This document shows, in pieces, positions 34,747 to 43,908 of a DNA stretch of 64,000 nt. The translations under genes and the position numbers were made by a program. This stretch comes from a virus, in IMG/VR virus record IMGVR_UViG_3300042868_005641, positions 1-64,000 of that record, one strand, 5' to 3'. Below the pieces are notes generated by a model. It did no database searches. It saw only the letters and a program-made list of their open reading frames with translations, and was not told the origin of the DNA. The stretch's first letter is position 1. Each line of letters opens with the position of its first letter.

Positions 34747-34779
34747 CTGATTCTGGCTAAATACAGCACAGAATCAGGA
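34747..34779 (+). promoter_or_regulatory. Late promoter in the loop of an RBS-covering hairpin
   Basis: CTGATTCTG (34747-34755) and CAGAATCAG (34769-34777) pair perfectly over 9 bp; the 13-base loop contains CTAAATA (34757-34763). The 3' arm runs into AGGA (34776-34779), the ribosome binding site for ATG 34785. A late start near 34769 would omit the 5' arm and free the site. Confidence 0.7.
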
Positions 34780-34784
34780 CTCAC

Positions 34785-36371
34785 ATGGCAATAGTTCAAG
34801 TATCACGAATAACAAACCGTAAAGGTCTAGCAGAAAATCTGCCGCAATTAGCTGGCGCAGAATTAGGCTGGGCAATCGACGAACGTCGACTATACATCGG
34901 CAATGGAACCTTGCAAGATGGCGCACCTGTAATAGGCAATACAGAAATACTCACTGAATACAGTGATATATTGCTAGTAGGCGGCGCATACACTTACAAG
35001 GGCACCGCAGCTGGATATACAGTACAAACAGGATCGTCGTCGGGCAGTCCGATTAGCATTCCACTGCAAAGCTGGTTAGATCAATTTGCCAGTGTGCTGA
35101 GCTTTGGTGCCGTGGGCGATGGTGTTACTGATGACACCGATGCTATCAATCGTGCATTGTATGAATTATATTGCAGAGAACCAAATCCACAAATACGTAG
35201 ATCATTGTTCTTTCCAGCTGGACGTTACTTGATTACTAGTTCACTTGAAATTCCGCCATATGCATTGTTATATGGTGAGGGAATTAACTCCAGCGTGATT
35301 GTGTTGGATGCAACTAGTGCCAGTCAATATGTGGCTGTGTACAGTGACAGCTTGCAGCAAACTGGAGTAAACATTGGTAACAATGGTGCCACACCTCCAG
35401 TTGATATCACAATCTCTAACATGGGGTTTCAGGCACTGGGGTTGGCAGACGTATTTTTGGTCGAAGATGCAAGCCAGTGTACATTCACAGATGTAAGTTT
35501 TTTAGGATCTCTTGTTGAAGCCGATCTAACAGATGCAATTGACAATGTAGCATGTATACATTTTAAGTCTACTGCAAGTTTGATCTGTAACAATATCACC
35601 TTTCGTCGATGCACATTTGGTGGTACTACCTGGGCATTTGAAACCCCCAATCAAGTACAAGGGGTATTGGTTACAGAAAGCACATTTGATACACATTATC
35701 AAGGTGTATTGCTAGGTGATCCAACACCAGTGAACGGTGGTCCTACTGGATTCCGTTTCTTGGGTAATGTGTTTGATAACATCTATGCCGAAGGCATCTT
35801 AATTGCTGCCAACACTGTAATGAATATTAGTGGTTACAATATGTTTTATGATGTGGGAAATCATTTTGATGGAACTACATCGCCGGCCACAGCAGTAATT
35901 AATTTTGTAGGGCAAAACAATGTCAGCGTTGGTGACATGTTCCAACGTACCACAATTTACGCTGGCACCTATCCTCGTATCAACATTAACAACGGTATCA
36001 ACATAGCATTTGATGCTGCCAGTCAAACACAACAAGGTACGTATGTACGGCAAACCGGTGCTACAGGAACATTACTTGACAACACAGCCGATCAAACTAT
36101 CTTGACATTTAATGCCACAGCAATTAGAGCAGTGCAGATCAACTATACCATAGTACGAGATGTTAATACCAGAACTGGAGTTTATACCATTGTAGCCGGC
36201 ACCGACAGTGCAGGTACAAATATACAAGGATCAGACTCTGGTGTGCAAAATGTAGCACCCGGTGTTACTTTCAGTGTCAGCGAAACTGCTGGTATTGTGA
36301 GTTGGAAAGCTACTACCACTAACACTGGTGTTGCGGCTACTATTAACTATTCAGTAACCAAACTTGCTTGA
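34785..36371 (+). CDS. Tailspike with pectate-lyase-type beta-helix
   Basis: 528 aa. The N-terminal 60 residues (QVSRITNRKGLAENLP, AELGWAIDERRLYIGNG) are an attachment domain found in phage fibres. FGAVGDGVTDDTDAINRAL near residue 106 is the Pectate_lyase_3 entry motif, followed by a long right-handed beta-helix region. The C-terminal 110 residues are a beta-rich binding or trimerisation domain. Likely binds or cleaves host surface polysaccharide. Confidence 0.8.
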   Translation: MAIVQVSRITNRKGLAENLPQLAGAELGWAIDERRLYIGNGTLQDGAPVIGNTEILTEYSDILLVGGAYTYKGTAAGYTVQTGSSSGSPISIPLQSWLDQFASVLSFGAVGDGVTDDTDAINRALYELYCREPNPQIRRSLFFPAGRYLITSSLEIPPYALLYGEGINSSVIVLDATSASQYVAVYSDSLQQTGVNIGNNGATPPVDITISNMGFQALGLADVFLVEDASQCTFTDVSFLGSLVEADLTDAIDNVACIHFKSTASLICNNITFRRCTFGGTTWAFETPNQVQGVLVTESTFDTHYQGVLLGDPTPVNGGPTGFRFLGNVFDNIYAEGILIAANTVMNISGYNMFYDVGNHFDGTTSPATAVINFVGQNNVSVGDMFQRTTIYAGTYPRININNGINIAFDAASQTQQGTYVRQTGATGTLLDNTADQTILTFNATAIRAVQINYTIVRDVNTRTGVYTIVAGTDSAGTNIQGSDSGVQNVAPGVTFSVSETAGIVSWKATTTNTGVAATINYSVTKLA

Positions 36372-36790
36372 TGTGGTGTTCAACCTTTGAACAACGCTTG
36401 GCAGCGTGGAATTCGTTAAGAGACCGCGCCCGCATGTTGCCCAAGCCAGATGCCCTAGGCGCGATCAATTCCTGGTGGCAGCAAACTCCCTGGCGTGCAT
36501 ATCATCTACACTGGGACGATCAACCTGATTGGCCCGATCCCTGGCAACTTTTGAGCGACAACATCTATTGTGATCTTGCTCGCGGGCTTGGAATCCTGTA
36601 TACTATTACTGTGTTGGATCGTGATGATCTCCAGGACGCTGTGCTGGTTGATTCTGATCAGGGCAATTTAGTCCTGGTAGAGGATGGAAAATATATATTG
36701 AATTGGGACCAGTCTCTAGGGTTAAATATCAACCTACAGCAGAACAAACATCACATTGCGCAGAGCGATGTAAAACAACAACTATATTGA
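36371..36790 (+). CDS. Conserved T4-like phage protein
   Basis: 139 aa from ATG 36371 (TGATG overlap). Tryptophan-rich: FEQRLAAWNSLRD, INSWWQQTPWRAYHLHWDD, WPDPWQLLSDNIYC. I recognise this as a conserved unassigned protein of T4-like cyanophages. Function unknown. Confidence 0.65.
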   Translation: MWCSTFEQRLAAWNSLRDRARMLPKPDALGAINSWWQQTPWRAYHLHWDDQPDWPDPWQLLSDNIYCDLARGLGILYTITVLDRDDLQDAVLVDSDQGNLVLVEDGKYILNWDQSLGLNINLQQNKHHIAQSDVKQQLY

Positions 36791-36794
36791 GTAT

Positions 36795-39116
36795 ATGACA
36801 CAAATCACAGTTATTAAACGTAACGGAAGAAAAGAACAATTGAGCCTGGAAAAGTGGCAAACCCAAATTGCCAAAGTTTGTTCGGGCATTGCAGACGTAA
36901 GTCAAAGCATGGTAGAGATCAAAGCACAGATGCACTTTTATGATGGCATCACTACTAAAGAGATCGATGGTATCACACTACGAGCCATTGTAGACTTGAT
37001 TGACATAGAACACAATCCAGATGTTGGACATACCAACTATCAATACGTGGCAGGCAAGCAACGTCTTAGCATGCTGCGAAAAGATGTTTATGGATCCTAT
37101 GAGCCTCCCCACCTGTATGAGATTGTGAAGAAAAACGTGGCCACTGGCTTGTACACTCCAGAACTGCTGGAATGGTATGACGAAGCTGACTGGAACCGTA
37201 TGCAAGATATGATAGATCATTCTAAGGACGAACAATACGGCTATGCTGCAATTGAACAATTGATTGAAAAATATCTAGTAAAGAATCGTGCCACAAAGGA
37301 AACTTATGAAACTCCCCAAGTTCGTTACATGGTTGCAGCAGCTACAGTTTTTCACTCGGAAGACCCCAACACAGCCAGAATGCGATACATCAAAGAATAC
37401 TATAACGCGGCTAGCGATGGCTTGTTTACTCTTGCAACTCCTGTTTTGGCCGGCCTTGGTACTCCAACAAAGCAATTTAGTTCTTGTGTGCTTATTCGCT
37501 CAGATGATGATCTTGATTCTATATTTGCGTCTGGGGAAATGATGGCAAAGTATGCCAGCAAACGTGCTGGCATCGGTCTTGAGATAGGTCGACTGCGACC
37601 GTTGGGTAGCCCCATTCGTGGTGGCGAAATCATGCACACTGGCATGATACCATTTTTAAAGAAATGGTTCGGCGACTTGCGTAGTTGCTCACAAGGAGGA
37701 ATTCGTAATGCTTCTGCTACTGTGTTTTATCCCATTTGGCATCATCAGTTTGATGATCTTATTGTTCTTAAGAATAACCAAGGAACAGAAGAAACTCGGG
37801 TTCGACATATGGACTATGGAGTGGTACTTTCTGCCTTCTTCTGGAGAAGATTTAAAAACAAAGAAGACATAACATTCTTTGATCCAAACGAAGTTCCAGA
37901 TCTATACGAAGCATTTTACAAAAACACCCAACGGTTTGAAGAACTGTATGTGAAGTATGAAAAGCGTAAGGATCTTCGCAAGAAGACCATGAGCGCGGAA
38001 GAAGTATTCAAATCAGGCATACTAAAAGAACGCACAGATACAGGTCGTATCTATCTAGTGTTCATCGACAATGTGATGAACCAAGGACCATTTGATCCTG
38101 AGTATCACACCATCTACCAGAGTAACTTATGTTGTGAAATCCTTTTACCTACTAAGAGTTTTAAACGACTTGATGATGCTGATGGTCGAATTGCTCTTTG
38201 TACGCTGGGATCAATTAACTGGGGTGCGTTCCGCAATCCAGAAGACATGCGTCGTGCTTGCCGTATTCTACATCGCAGTCTTAATAACATTTTGGATTAC
38301 CAAGACTTCCTGAGTATTCAATCTAAACTAAGCAACGATGAAATCCGTCCATTGGGTATTGGTATCACTAACCTAGCATACTGGCATGCCAAACGCAACT
38401 TGAAGTATGGTGAAAAGGATGCTCTACACGAAGTCAAAGCATGGAGTGAACACCAAGCATTTTATCTAACTGAAGCCAGTGTTGAACTTGCCAAAGAACG
38501 CGGCAAGTGCCTAGGCAGTGATCACACACGTTATGGACAAGGTGTATTTCCGTGGGAACTCCGTGCCAATGGCGTTAATGAGCTTGCAGACTTTACGCCT
38601 GAACTTGATTGGGGAACTTTACGAGCTCAAATGAAAGAACACGGTGTTCGTAATGCTACACAAATGGCAGTTGCTCCTGTTGAATCAAGCAGTGTTGTTA
38701 TTAACAGCACCAATGGTATTGAAATGCCCATGAGTTTGATCAGTGTAAAAGAATCCAAAGCAGGATCATTTGTACAAGTTGTTCCTGAATATCACAAACT
38801 AAAGAACAAGTATCAATTGATGTGGGAACAAAAAGATTGTGATGGTTATCTAAAAACAGCCGCAGTGATTGCAGCGTATGTTGATCAATCAATCAGTACC
38901 AATACATTCTACAATCCTGCACATTTCCCAGATCGTAAAGTTCCTACCACGTTGATTGCTAAAAATCTAATGCAATCACATGCGTGGGGCCTCAAGACCT
39001 TTTATTATAGCCTCGTGAATAAACAGGGTTCAAAAGCAGATGCAGAAGAAGCACCTGCCATGTTAGAAGCTATTGATTTTGACAACGAAGAAGATTGCGA
39101 AAGCTGCAAACTTTAA
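36795..39116 (+). CDS. nrdA: Class Ia ribonucleotide reductase, large subunit
   Basis: 773 aa. N-terminal ATP-cone-like segment (TVIKRNGRKEQL), active-site TKQFSSCVLI and NLCCEILLPTKS, and a C-terminal CESC pair for reduction by glutaredoxin or thioredoxin. Reduces NDPs to dNDPs with the NrdB radical. Length matches T4 NrdA (754 aa). Confidence 0.95.
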   Translation: MTQITVIKRNGRKEQLSLEKWQTQIAKVCSGIADVSQSMVEIKAQMHFYDGITTKEIDGITLRAIVDLIDIEHNPDVGHTNYQYVAGKQRLSMLRKDVYGSYEPPHLYEIVKKNVATGLYTPELLEWYDEADWNRMQDMIDHSKDEQYGYAAIEQLIEKYLVKNRATKETYETPQVRYMVAAATVFHSEDPNTARMRYIKEYYNAASDGLFTLATPVLAGLGTPTKQFSSCVLIRSDDDLDSIFASGEMMAKYASKRAGIGLEIGRLRPLGSPIRGGEIMHTGMIPFLKKWFGDLRSCSQGGIRNASATVFYPIWHHQFDDLIVLKNNQGTEETRVRHMDYGVVLSAFFWRRFKNKEDITFFDPNEVPDLYEAFYKNTQRFEELYVKYEKRKDLRKKTMSAEEVFKSGILKERTDTGRIYLVFIDNVMNQGPFDPEYHTIYQSNLCCEILLPTKSFKRLDDADGRIALCTLGSINWGAFRNPEDMRRACRILHRSLNNILDYQDFLSIQSKLSNDEIRPLGIGITNLAYWHAKRNLKYGEKDALHEVKAWSEHQAFYLTEASVELAKERGKCLGSDHTRYGQGVFPWELRANGVNELADFTPELDWGTLRAQMKEHGVRNATQMAVAPVESSSVVINSTNGIEMPMSLISVKESKAGSFVQVVPEYHKLKNKYQLMWEQKDCDGYLKTAAVIAAYVDQSISTNTFYNPAHFPDRKVPTTLIAKNLMQSHAWGLKTFYYSLVNKQGSKADAEEAPAMLEAIDFDNEEDCESCKL

Positions 39117-39135
39117 TAACAACAGAAATATAAAA

Positions 39136-40236
39136 ATGTCCACAGCACAATACAACCTATCAACCAAAACAGACTATTTGAGTCGCAAGATGTTCCTGGA
39201 TCCTGCAGGTCCAGTTACTATCCAACGCTTTGAAGAAGTCAAATATAAAAAGATTGCAGACTTTGAAGCAACAGCACGTGGCTTCTTCTGGCAACCTGAA
39301 GAGATTAGTCTAAGCAAGGATGCCAATGACTTTAAAGAAGCCAGCGATGCAGTCAAACACATCTTTACCAGCAACCTGCTACGGCAAACGGCATTAGACA
39401 GTTTGCAAGGACGTGGTCCCACACAAGTATTCACTCCTGTTTGCAGCCTGCCAGAAGTAGAAGCATTGATGTACAACTGGGGCTTCTTTGAAACCAACAT
39501 CCACTCAAAGAGTTACAGTCACATTATTCGTAACATCTACAACGTGCCCAAGGATGTGTTCAATACCATTCATGACACAACAGAAATCGTAGACATGGCA
39601 TCAAGTGTGGGAAAATATTATGATGACCTACATAGAATTAACTGTGCAAAAGAATTGGGTCAACCAGTAGAAGAAATTGAACATGTTCGTGCAATCTGGA
39701 TGGCATTGCATGCCAGCTACGCACTAGAAGCATTCCGCTTTATGGTATCCTTTGCCACAAGTCTTGCCATGGTAGAGAACAAAATCTTCATTGGCAACGG
39801 CAATATCATCGGATTGATTCTGCAAGACGAATTGCTGCATAAAGGGTGGACAGCATATCTTATTAACCAAGTGATCAAAGAAGATAGTCGCTTTGCTGCT
39901 GCCAAAGAAGCTTGCGAAGCAGAAGTGTATCAGTTGTATATGGATGTTATCCGCGAAGAGAAAGACTGGGCTGAATATTTGTTTAAAATGGGTCCAGTGA
40001 TTGGACTCAACGCCAACATTCTCAAAGACTTTGTGGATTACACAGCAGTGGGTGCGCTCAAAGACATTGGTATCAAGTATCAAGCTGCTGCACCACGCAG
40101 CACACCAATTCCATGGTTCAACAAGCATTCGGACACATCGAAGAAACAAACTGCACTGCAGGAGAACGAATCGACTAACTATGTTATTGGCATCATGAGC
40201 GAAAGTTTAGACTACGACCAATTACCAGATTTATAA
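39136..40236 (+). CDS. nrdB: Class Ia ribonucleotide reductase, small subunit
   Basis: 366 aa from ATG 39136, downstream of the nrdA stop; the longer frame overlaps nrdA and lacks support. Di-iron carboxylate helices are visible (DFEATARGFFWQPEEI; NWGFFETNIHSKSYSHIIRN; AFRFMVSFATSLAMVENK; LILQDELLHKGW). Generates the tyrosyl radical for NrdA. Confidence 0.95.
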   Translation: MSTAQYNLSTKTDYLSRKMFLDPAGPVTIQRFEEVKYKKIADFEATARGFFWQPEEISLSKDANDFKEASDAVKHIFTSNLLRQTALDSLQGRGPTQVFTPVCSLPEVEALMYNWGFFETNIHSKSYSHIIRNIYNVPKDVFNTIHDTTEIVDMASSVGKYYDDLHRINCAKELGQPVEEIEHVRAIWMALHASYALEAFRFMVSFATSLAMVENKIFIGNGNIIGLILQDELLHKGWTAYLINQVIKEDSRFAAAKEACEAEVYQLYMDVIREEKDWAEYLFKMGPVIGLNANILKDFVDYTAVGALKDIGIKYQAAAPRSTPIPWFNKHSDTSKKQTALQENESTNYVIGIMSESLDYDQLPDL

Positions 40237-40244
40237 GGAAAACA

Positions 40245-40490
40245 ATGAGAGCTATAGTATGGAGCAAAGACAATTGCGCATTCTGTGATCAAGCCAAGGC
40301 TTTGTTAACACAGCGTAATATTGCATTTGAAGAAAAAAAGATTGGGCATGGCTTTACTAGAGAGGATCTGTTAGAAGCAGTCCCTTCGGCAAGAACAGTC
40401 CCGCAAATTTTCGTGAACAATAACCACATCGGCGGGTTCACAGAACTAAGAAAATACATCGAAGAAACCGCTGGCGGATACGGAGATTAA
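40245..40490 (+). CDS. Glutaredoxin
   Basis: 81 aa. Redox pair C11-A-F-C14, cis-Pro TVPQIF, and GGFTEL for glutathione contact. Placed directly after nrdB with GGAAAAC upstream, so it is the likely electron donor to the phage reductase. Confidence 0.92.
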   Translation: MRAIVWSKDNCAFCDQAKALLTQRNIAFEEKKIGHGFTREDLLEAVPSARTVPQIFVNNNHIGGFTELRKYIEETAGGYGD

Positions 40491-40491
40491 A

Positions 40492-41106
40492 ATGTCAGAA
40501 TTTACATCAGATTGGTTCACTTATGCCATTGATAATTTTAAATTGGTCAAGACTGCATTCATGGGGGATCGGAATCTTCAGCCAGGTTATATTAACAATA
40601 TATTAGAAATTGGCAGTCACGAAGGCCGTAGCTCGTGTTGGATGTTAGAAAACATGCTTTCGGATTCAGGAACACTCATATGTATTGATCCGTTTGCTAA
40701 TGATCATATCAATCCTTTTAGAGATGAAAGTTACGAAATGGATGAGGAAGTATTTGCTCGATTCCAAGCCAACGTAACTAAATCAAAAAAACCGCAACAA
40801 ACAGTAAATGTCATGAAAGGGGCCAGCTACTATGCATTGGCCGATCTCATAGCCCATCGAAAAACATTTGATTTTATATATGTAGATGGCAATCATCAAG
40901 CAGATGCTACATTAGCCGATGCTTGTATGTGTTTTGGATTACTCAATCCTGGCGGCTTCATGTTGTTTGATGACTACCTGTGGGATCATTTACCAAATGT
41001 GTTAGACAGAGGAAAAATGTCAATTGATGCATTTGTAAACATGTTCCTGCCCAACATCAATATATCCAGCATAGGTTATCAATTTTTAATACAAAAGAAA
41101 GCGTAA
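40492..41106 (+). CDS. Class I SAM methyltransferase (Methyltransf_24 type)
   Basis: 204 aa, one base after the glutaredoxin stop. ILEIGSHEGRSSCW is the SAM loop, LICIDPFAND the strand-2 acid, FDFIYVDGNHQADATLAD and GGFMLFDDYLWD the late motifs. Same family as 7433-8005, here inserted among nucleotide genes. Substrate unknown. Confidence 0.7.
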   Translation: MSEFTSDWFTYAIDNFKLVKTAFMGDRNLQPGYINNILEIGSHEGRSSCWMLENMLSDSGTLICIDPFANDHINPFRDESYEMDEEVFARFQANVTKSKKPQQTVNVMKGASYYALADLIAHRKTFDFIYVDGNHQADATLADACMCFGLLNPGGFMLFDDYLWDHLPNVLDRGKMSIDAFVNMFLPNINISSIGYQFLIQKKA

Positions 41107-41109
41107 ATC

Positions 41110-41400
41110 ATGTTAATAGACAAAGGCGTTAGCGCAGGCGAAGTGGTCACACTCAAACTCACATCAGGTGAGGAATTGGTAGCAAGACTCAATGAGGAAA
41201 CAGCTACACATTATAAACTATCAAAACCTATGGTGATTGCCATGGGTGCCAAAGGTCCAGGACTCATGCCATACTTGTTTACAGTAGCACCGGACAAGGA
41301 CATCAATCTAAGCAAAACCACAGTGACTGTGGCAGTGGCCAGCGATAAATCATTTGCTGACCAATACATGCAAAGCACTACCAATATCCAGTTAGTCTGA
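41110..41400 (+). CDS. Conserved small phage protein, LSm-like pattern
   Basis: 96 aa. GEVVTLKLTSGEELVARLNEETATHYKLSKP resembles the Sm1 motif (V.L.L..G.....L......N...L). Small proteins of this type follow RNR or methyltransferase genes in T4-like marine phages. An Sm-like fold is a guess from strand pattern. Confidence 0.5.
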   Translation: MLIDKGVSAGEVVTLKLTSGEELVARLNEETATHYKLSKPMVIAMGAKGPGLMPYLFTVAPDKDINLSKTTVTVAVASDKSFADQYMQSTTNIQLV

Positions 41401-41413
41401 TACGAATTTTTGC

Positions 41414-41434
41414 TCCCATAAATAAAACATGGGA
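41414..41434 (+). promoter_or_regulatory. Late box in a hairpin covering a start codon
   Basis: TCCCAT (41414-41419) and ATGGGA (41429-41434) pair perfectly and enclose AAATAAAAC; CATAAATA spans 41417-41424. The paired 3' arm is the start codon of the next gene. Read-through RNA would hide the ATG. Confidence 0.5.
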
Positions 41435-41644
41435 CATAGATTTGTAATCATGCGTCGTGATGTTATTGAAGTATACGATTGCTATGACGATATCCCAGAT
41501 GACCTAGACCATGTGATAGAATTTCTTCCGGAGATCCCTCCAGAGCCGCATACTCGACAGCAGCACGAGGAAATTGATTCATGGCTAGGTCTCTTTAATA
41601 GACTTATGGAGAAGGCGTATGCGACCAGTAGCAAGATTGGGTGA
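41429..41644 (+). CDS. Conserved small acidic phage protein
   Basis: 71 aa. VIEVYDCYDDIPDDLDHVIEFLPEIPPEPHT then a helix. No ribosome binding site; ATG 41450 (MRRDVIEV) is an alternative start. Overlaps the PAAR gene by 26 bases; probably tail-related by position. Confidence 0.5.
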   Translation: MGHRFVIMRRDVIEVYDCYDDIPDDLDHVIEFLPEIPPEPHTRQQHEEIDSWLGLFNRLMEKAYATSSKIG

Positions 41645-41906
41645 TAAAGGAGTTCCACATTGTAGTGGATTTAGTATTGCGCAAGGCAGTCCCACAGTAT
41701 TTGTAAACGGAAAGCCTGCATCTAGACTTGGGGATCTTAGCACTCCTCATTTGCGGCCAGGTACTCCGTGCAAGCCACACGTGGCTTCGATTTCAAGTGG
41801 AAGTCCTACAGTATTTGTAAACGGCAAACCACTGGCAAGAGTTGGCGATGGACTTGCTGGCTGCACAGCAGTGGCTACTGGTAGTTCAGATGTATTTTCA
41901 GGATAA
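41619..41906 (+). CDS. PAAR-domain spike tip protein (gp5.4-like)
   Basis: 95 aa. Two pseudo-repeats GSPTVFVNGKPASRLGD and GSPTVFVNGKPLARVGD, with H/C residues (PHCSG, TPHLRPG, CKPH) that bind zinc or iron in PAAR tips. PAAR proteins sharpen the central spike of contractile tails and meet the outer membrane first. Confirms a myovirus tail. Confidence 0.93.
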   Translation: MRPVARLGDKGVPHCSGFSIAQGSPTVFVNGKPASRLGDLSTPHLRPGTPCKPHVASISSGSPTVFVNGKPLARVGDGLAGCTAVATGSSDVFSG

Positions 41907-41909
41907 GCA

Positions 41910-43832
41910 ATGGCCATTGGTATTTTAACTCCCTTACAAATGATTGCTGGTGCCACACTGAGCAATAACGGTGGCATTAAACTTGCCAACACCTGGACCA
42001 ACAGTGTAAATTCATACACAGGTACAACATTACTCACACCTTTCTTTGCCGCAGTAGCTAATTCAGCTGCTGCTAATATCAGTGTTAACACACTGGCCAA
42101 CATGTTTACATTTTGTTCGGCCACAGTTCCTGCCCTGGCTGACAATACTCCTGCAGCCTATTTTAATTTGGGGATCAACATCTCTTCAGGATTCACTGGA
42201 GTGATTACTGCACAAGGCACAAAAGATCTTGGCAGCGGCAATGTCACGGTGTTTGCACAAGTATTTTCGGCAGCACAAGGATATGTGTCTGCCACAAATA
42301 ATTATATCAATACCAGTATCAACAGCCAGACTTATCTAGGATCAACTTTTACCACAATGAACAGTTTGATCACTGGAAATCTAAGTGATGTGAACCTGGC
42401 CATGAGAGCATTTGGTACTGATCTAGCAGCATTGGGACAATTGATTGATCTTGATAATCTTGGAAATTTTGGATCACCTGCTGCATTGTTACAACGGTTA
42501 TCTTCATTGACCAATGTCACACCAGGTGTAAGCAATGCATTAATACAAGCAGGACTCAATCAGGCCAATATTGATGACATAGTGAATCCAAATGTCAATG
42601 TCAATGATAATTTGCAACGACTGGCATATCAGGGCATGTTGAATGTCACAGGTACAGAATTGGAGCAGGTTTTGGTTGTGTTCGGGGTGTTAACTCCAAA
42701 TATTAATACCATGGCTGACTTGTTGAATCCTGTTAAAATTTTCCCCAACAGTTATCCAAGCCTTACAGTATCAACTTACAATCAAGATACATCAACTGTG
42801 CTTCGGGCCATTTATGATAACAATCAAGGTGCAGTAAATTCAAAACTATTGATTTACTTGCCACGCTATGTGTTGATACTTGGTGGTAGCAATATGATCA
42901 CATATCAACGATTGAGTTTGATCATACCCCCAGACCAAGCATTAGCTTGCAAAGCAATTCAAGTCAGTTTGCAGCAGATTAAAAATATCAACAACATGAG
43001 CCTAGCACAGTTGGCAACTGCATTTATTAACATGCAGACCACTCGAGATCTTGATCTCATAAGTTCATTGACCACAGCAGTTCCGCCATCGGTAGCAGCA
43101 TTTTATGCCAACACGTATGCAACTGGCACTGGCCCTGATGGAACTTTGGTCATAACTGATCTGTTGGGTGCAGCAGTTGGTGTACCGTTTACTAGTGATC
43201 TTACCAATGTTACTACTACTATCAACAGTATGACTTCGGCTGGTATCTTGATCACGTTAACTGGTACCTATGTGCAAATGCAAAACACAGTAAATGGTGT
43301 ATATGATATGGGCAACACGGTAGTAATTCCGTCTGGGCCGGCAGCAGGCACGTATGGAAATGCTGATGCTGCGTTAAATGCATTGATCATTGTGGCGGCC
43401 AGCGAGGTTGCCGGAATTGAAAGTGCATACCCTGCACAAGCGTCGGTATTAAACAGCAATTTTATTTCTATGGCTGCTAATCTCAACACAGAGATTAACA
43501 ATCTTTCGTTGGCCAGTATAGACATAGCCAATTTGGATCCCAATGGCCGTGGACCGATTATGAGTTTTGTGCAGAATTTACCCGATTATGGAATTAATAC
43601 AGAACAGAATGGTCCAGCGCAGTTTCTTGAATCCGTTGCTAATCTCAACACACAAGGTGGACAGGCCATTGTGGCCTGCTTGAGAGAAGGTAAAAATGTA
43701 TCTGTGTTAGATGGTGCTGGTGCCGGGCAAGACACAGTGATTCCTAGTACACCTAGCGCAGTTCCTCCTCGTGCAATCTTGATTCCGAGCACATATTCTG
43801 AGGCAGAAGCAGCCAATTTAGTTGTAAAATAG
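41910..43832 (+). CDS. Large tail/baseplate-associated protein
   Basis: 640 aa, Asn/Thr/Ala-rich, no Lys-rich or catalytic motif, no signal peptide. It starts three bases after PAAR and is probably co-expressed with it. Alternating helix and turn composition (NNYINTSINSQTYLGSTF) is like structural proteins of T4-like marine phages. Exact role unknown. Confidence 0.6.
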   Translation: MAIGILTPLQMIAGATLSNNGGIKLANTWTNSVNSYTGTTLLTPFFAAVANSAAANISVNTLANMFTFCSATVPALADNTPAAYFNLGINISSGFTGVITAQGTKDLGSGNVTVFAQVFSAAQGYVSATNNYINTSINSQTYLGSTFTTMNSLITGNLSDVNLAMRAFGTDLAALGQLIDLDNLGNFGSPAALLQRLSSLTNVTPGVSNALIQAGLNQANIDDIVNPNVNVNDNLQRLAYQGMLNVTGTELEQVLVVFGVLTPNINTMADLLNPVKIFPNSYPSLTVSTYNQDTSTVLRAIYDNNQGAVNSKLLIYLPRYVLILGGSNMITYQRLSLIIPPDQALACKAIQVSLQQIKNINNMSLAQLATAFINMQTTRDLDLISSLTTAVPPSVAAFYANTYATGTGPDGTLVITDLLGAAVGVPFTSDLTNVTTTINSMTSAGILITLTGTYVQMQNTVNGVYDMGNTVVIPSGPAAGTYGNADAALNALIIVAASEVAGIESAYPAQASVLNSNFISMAANLNTEINNLSLASIDIANLDPNGRGPIMSFVQNLPDYGINTEQNGPAQFLESVANLNTQGGQAIVACLREGKNVSVLDGAGAGQDTVIPSTPSAVPPRAILIPSTYSEAEAANLVVK

Positions 43833-43850
43833 CAATTGTGATGCTATAGT
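43822..43850 (+). promoter_or_regulatory. Sigma70-type promoter of the porin gene
   Basis: TTGTAA at 43822-43827, 17-base spacer, TATAGT at 43845-43850. It overlaps the end of the upstream tail gene and gives a leader of about 50 bases with AAAAGGA before ATG 43909. Confidence 0.6.
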
Positions 43851-43908
43851 AGCTAAGTAAGAGTGTGCCATTTGGTACATAACAACAACTTTTTAAAAGG
43901 AAAACTTC

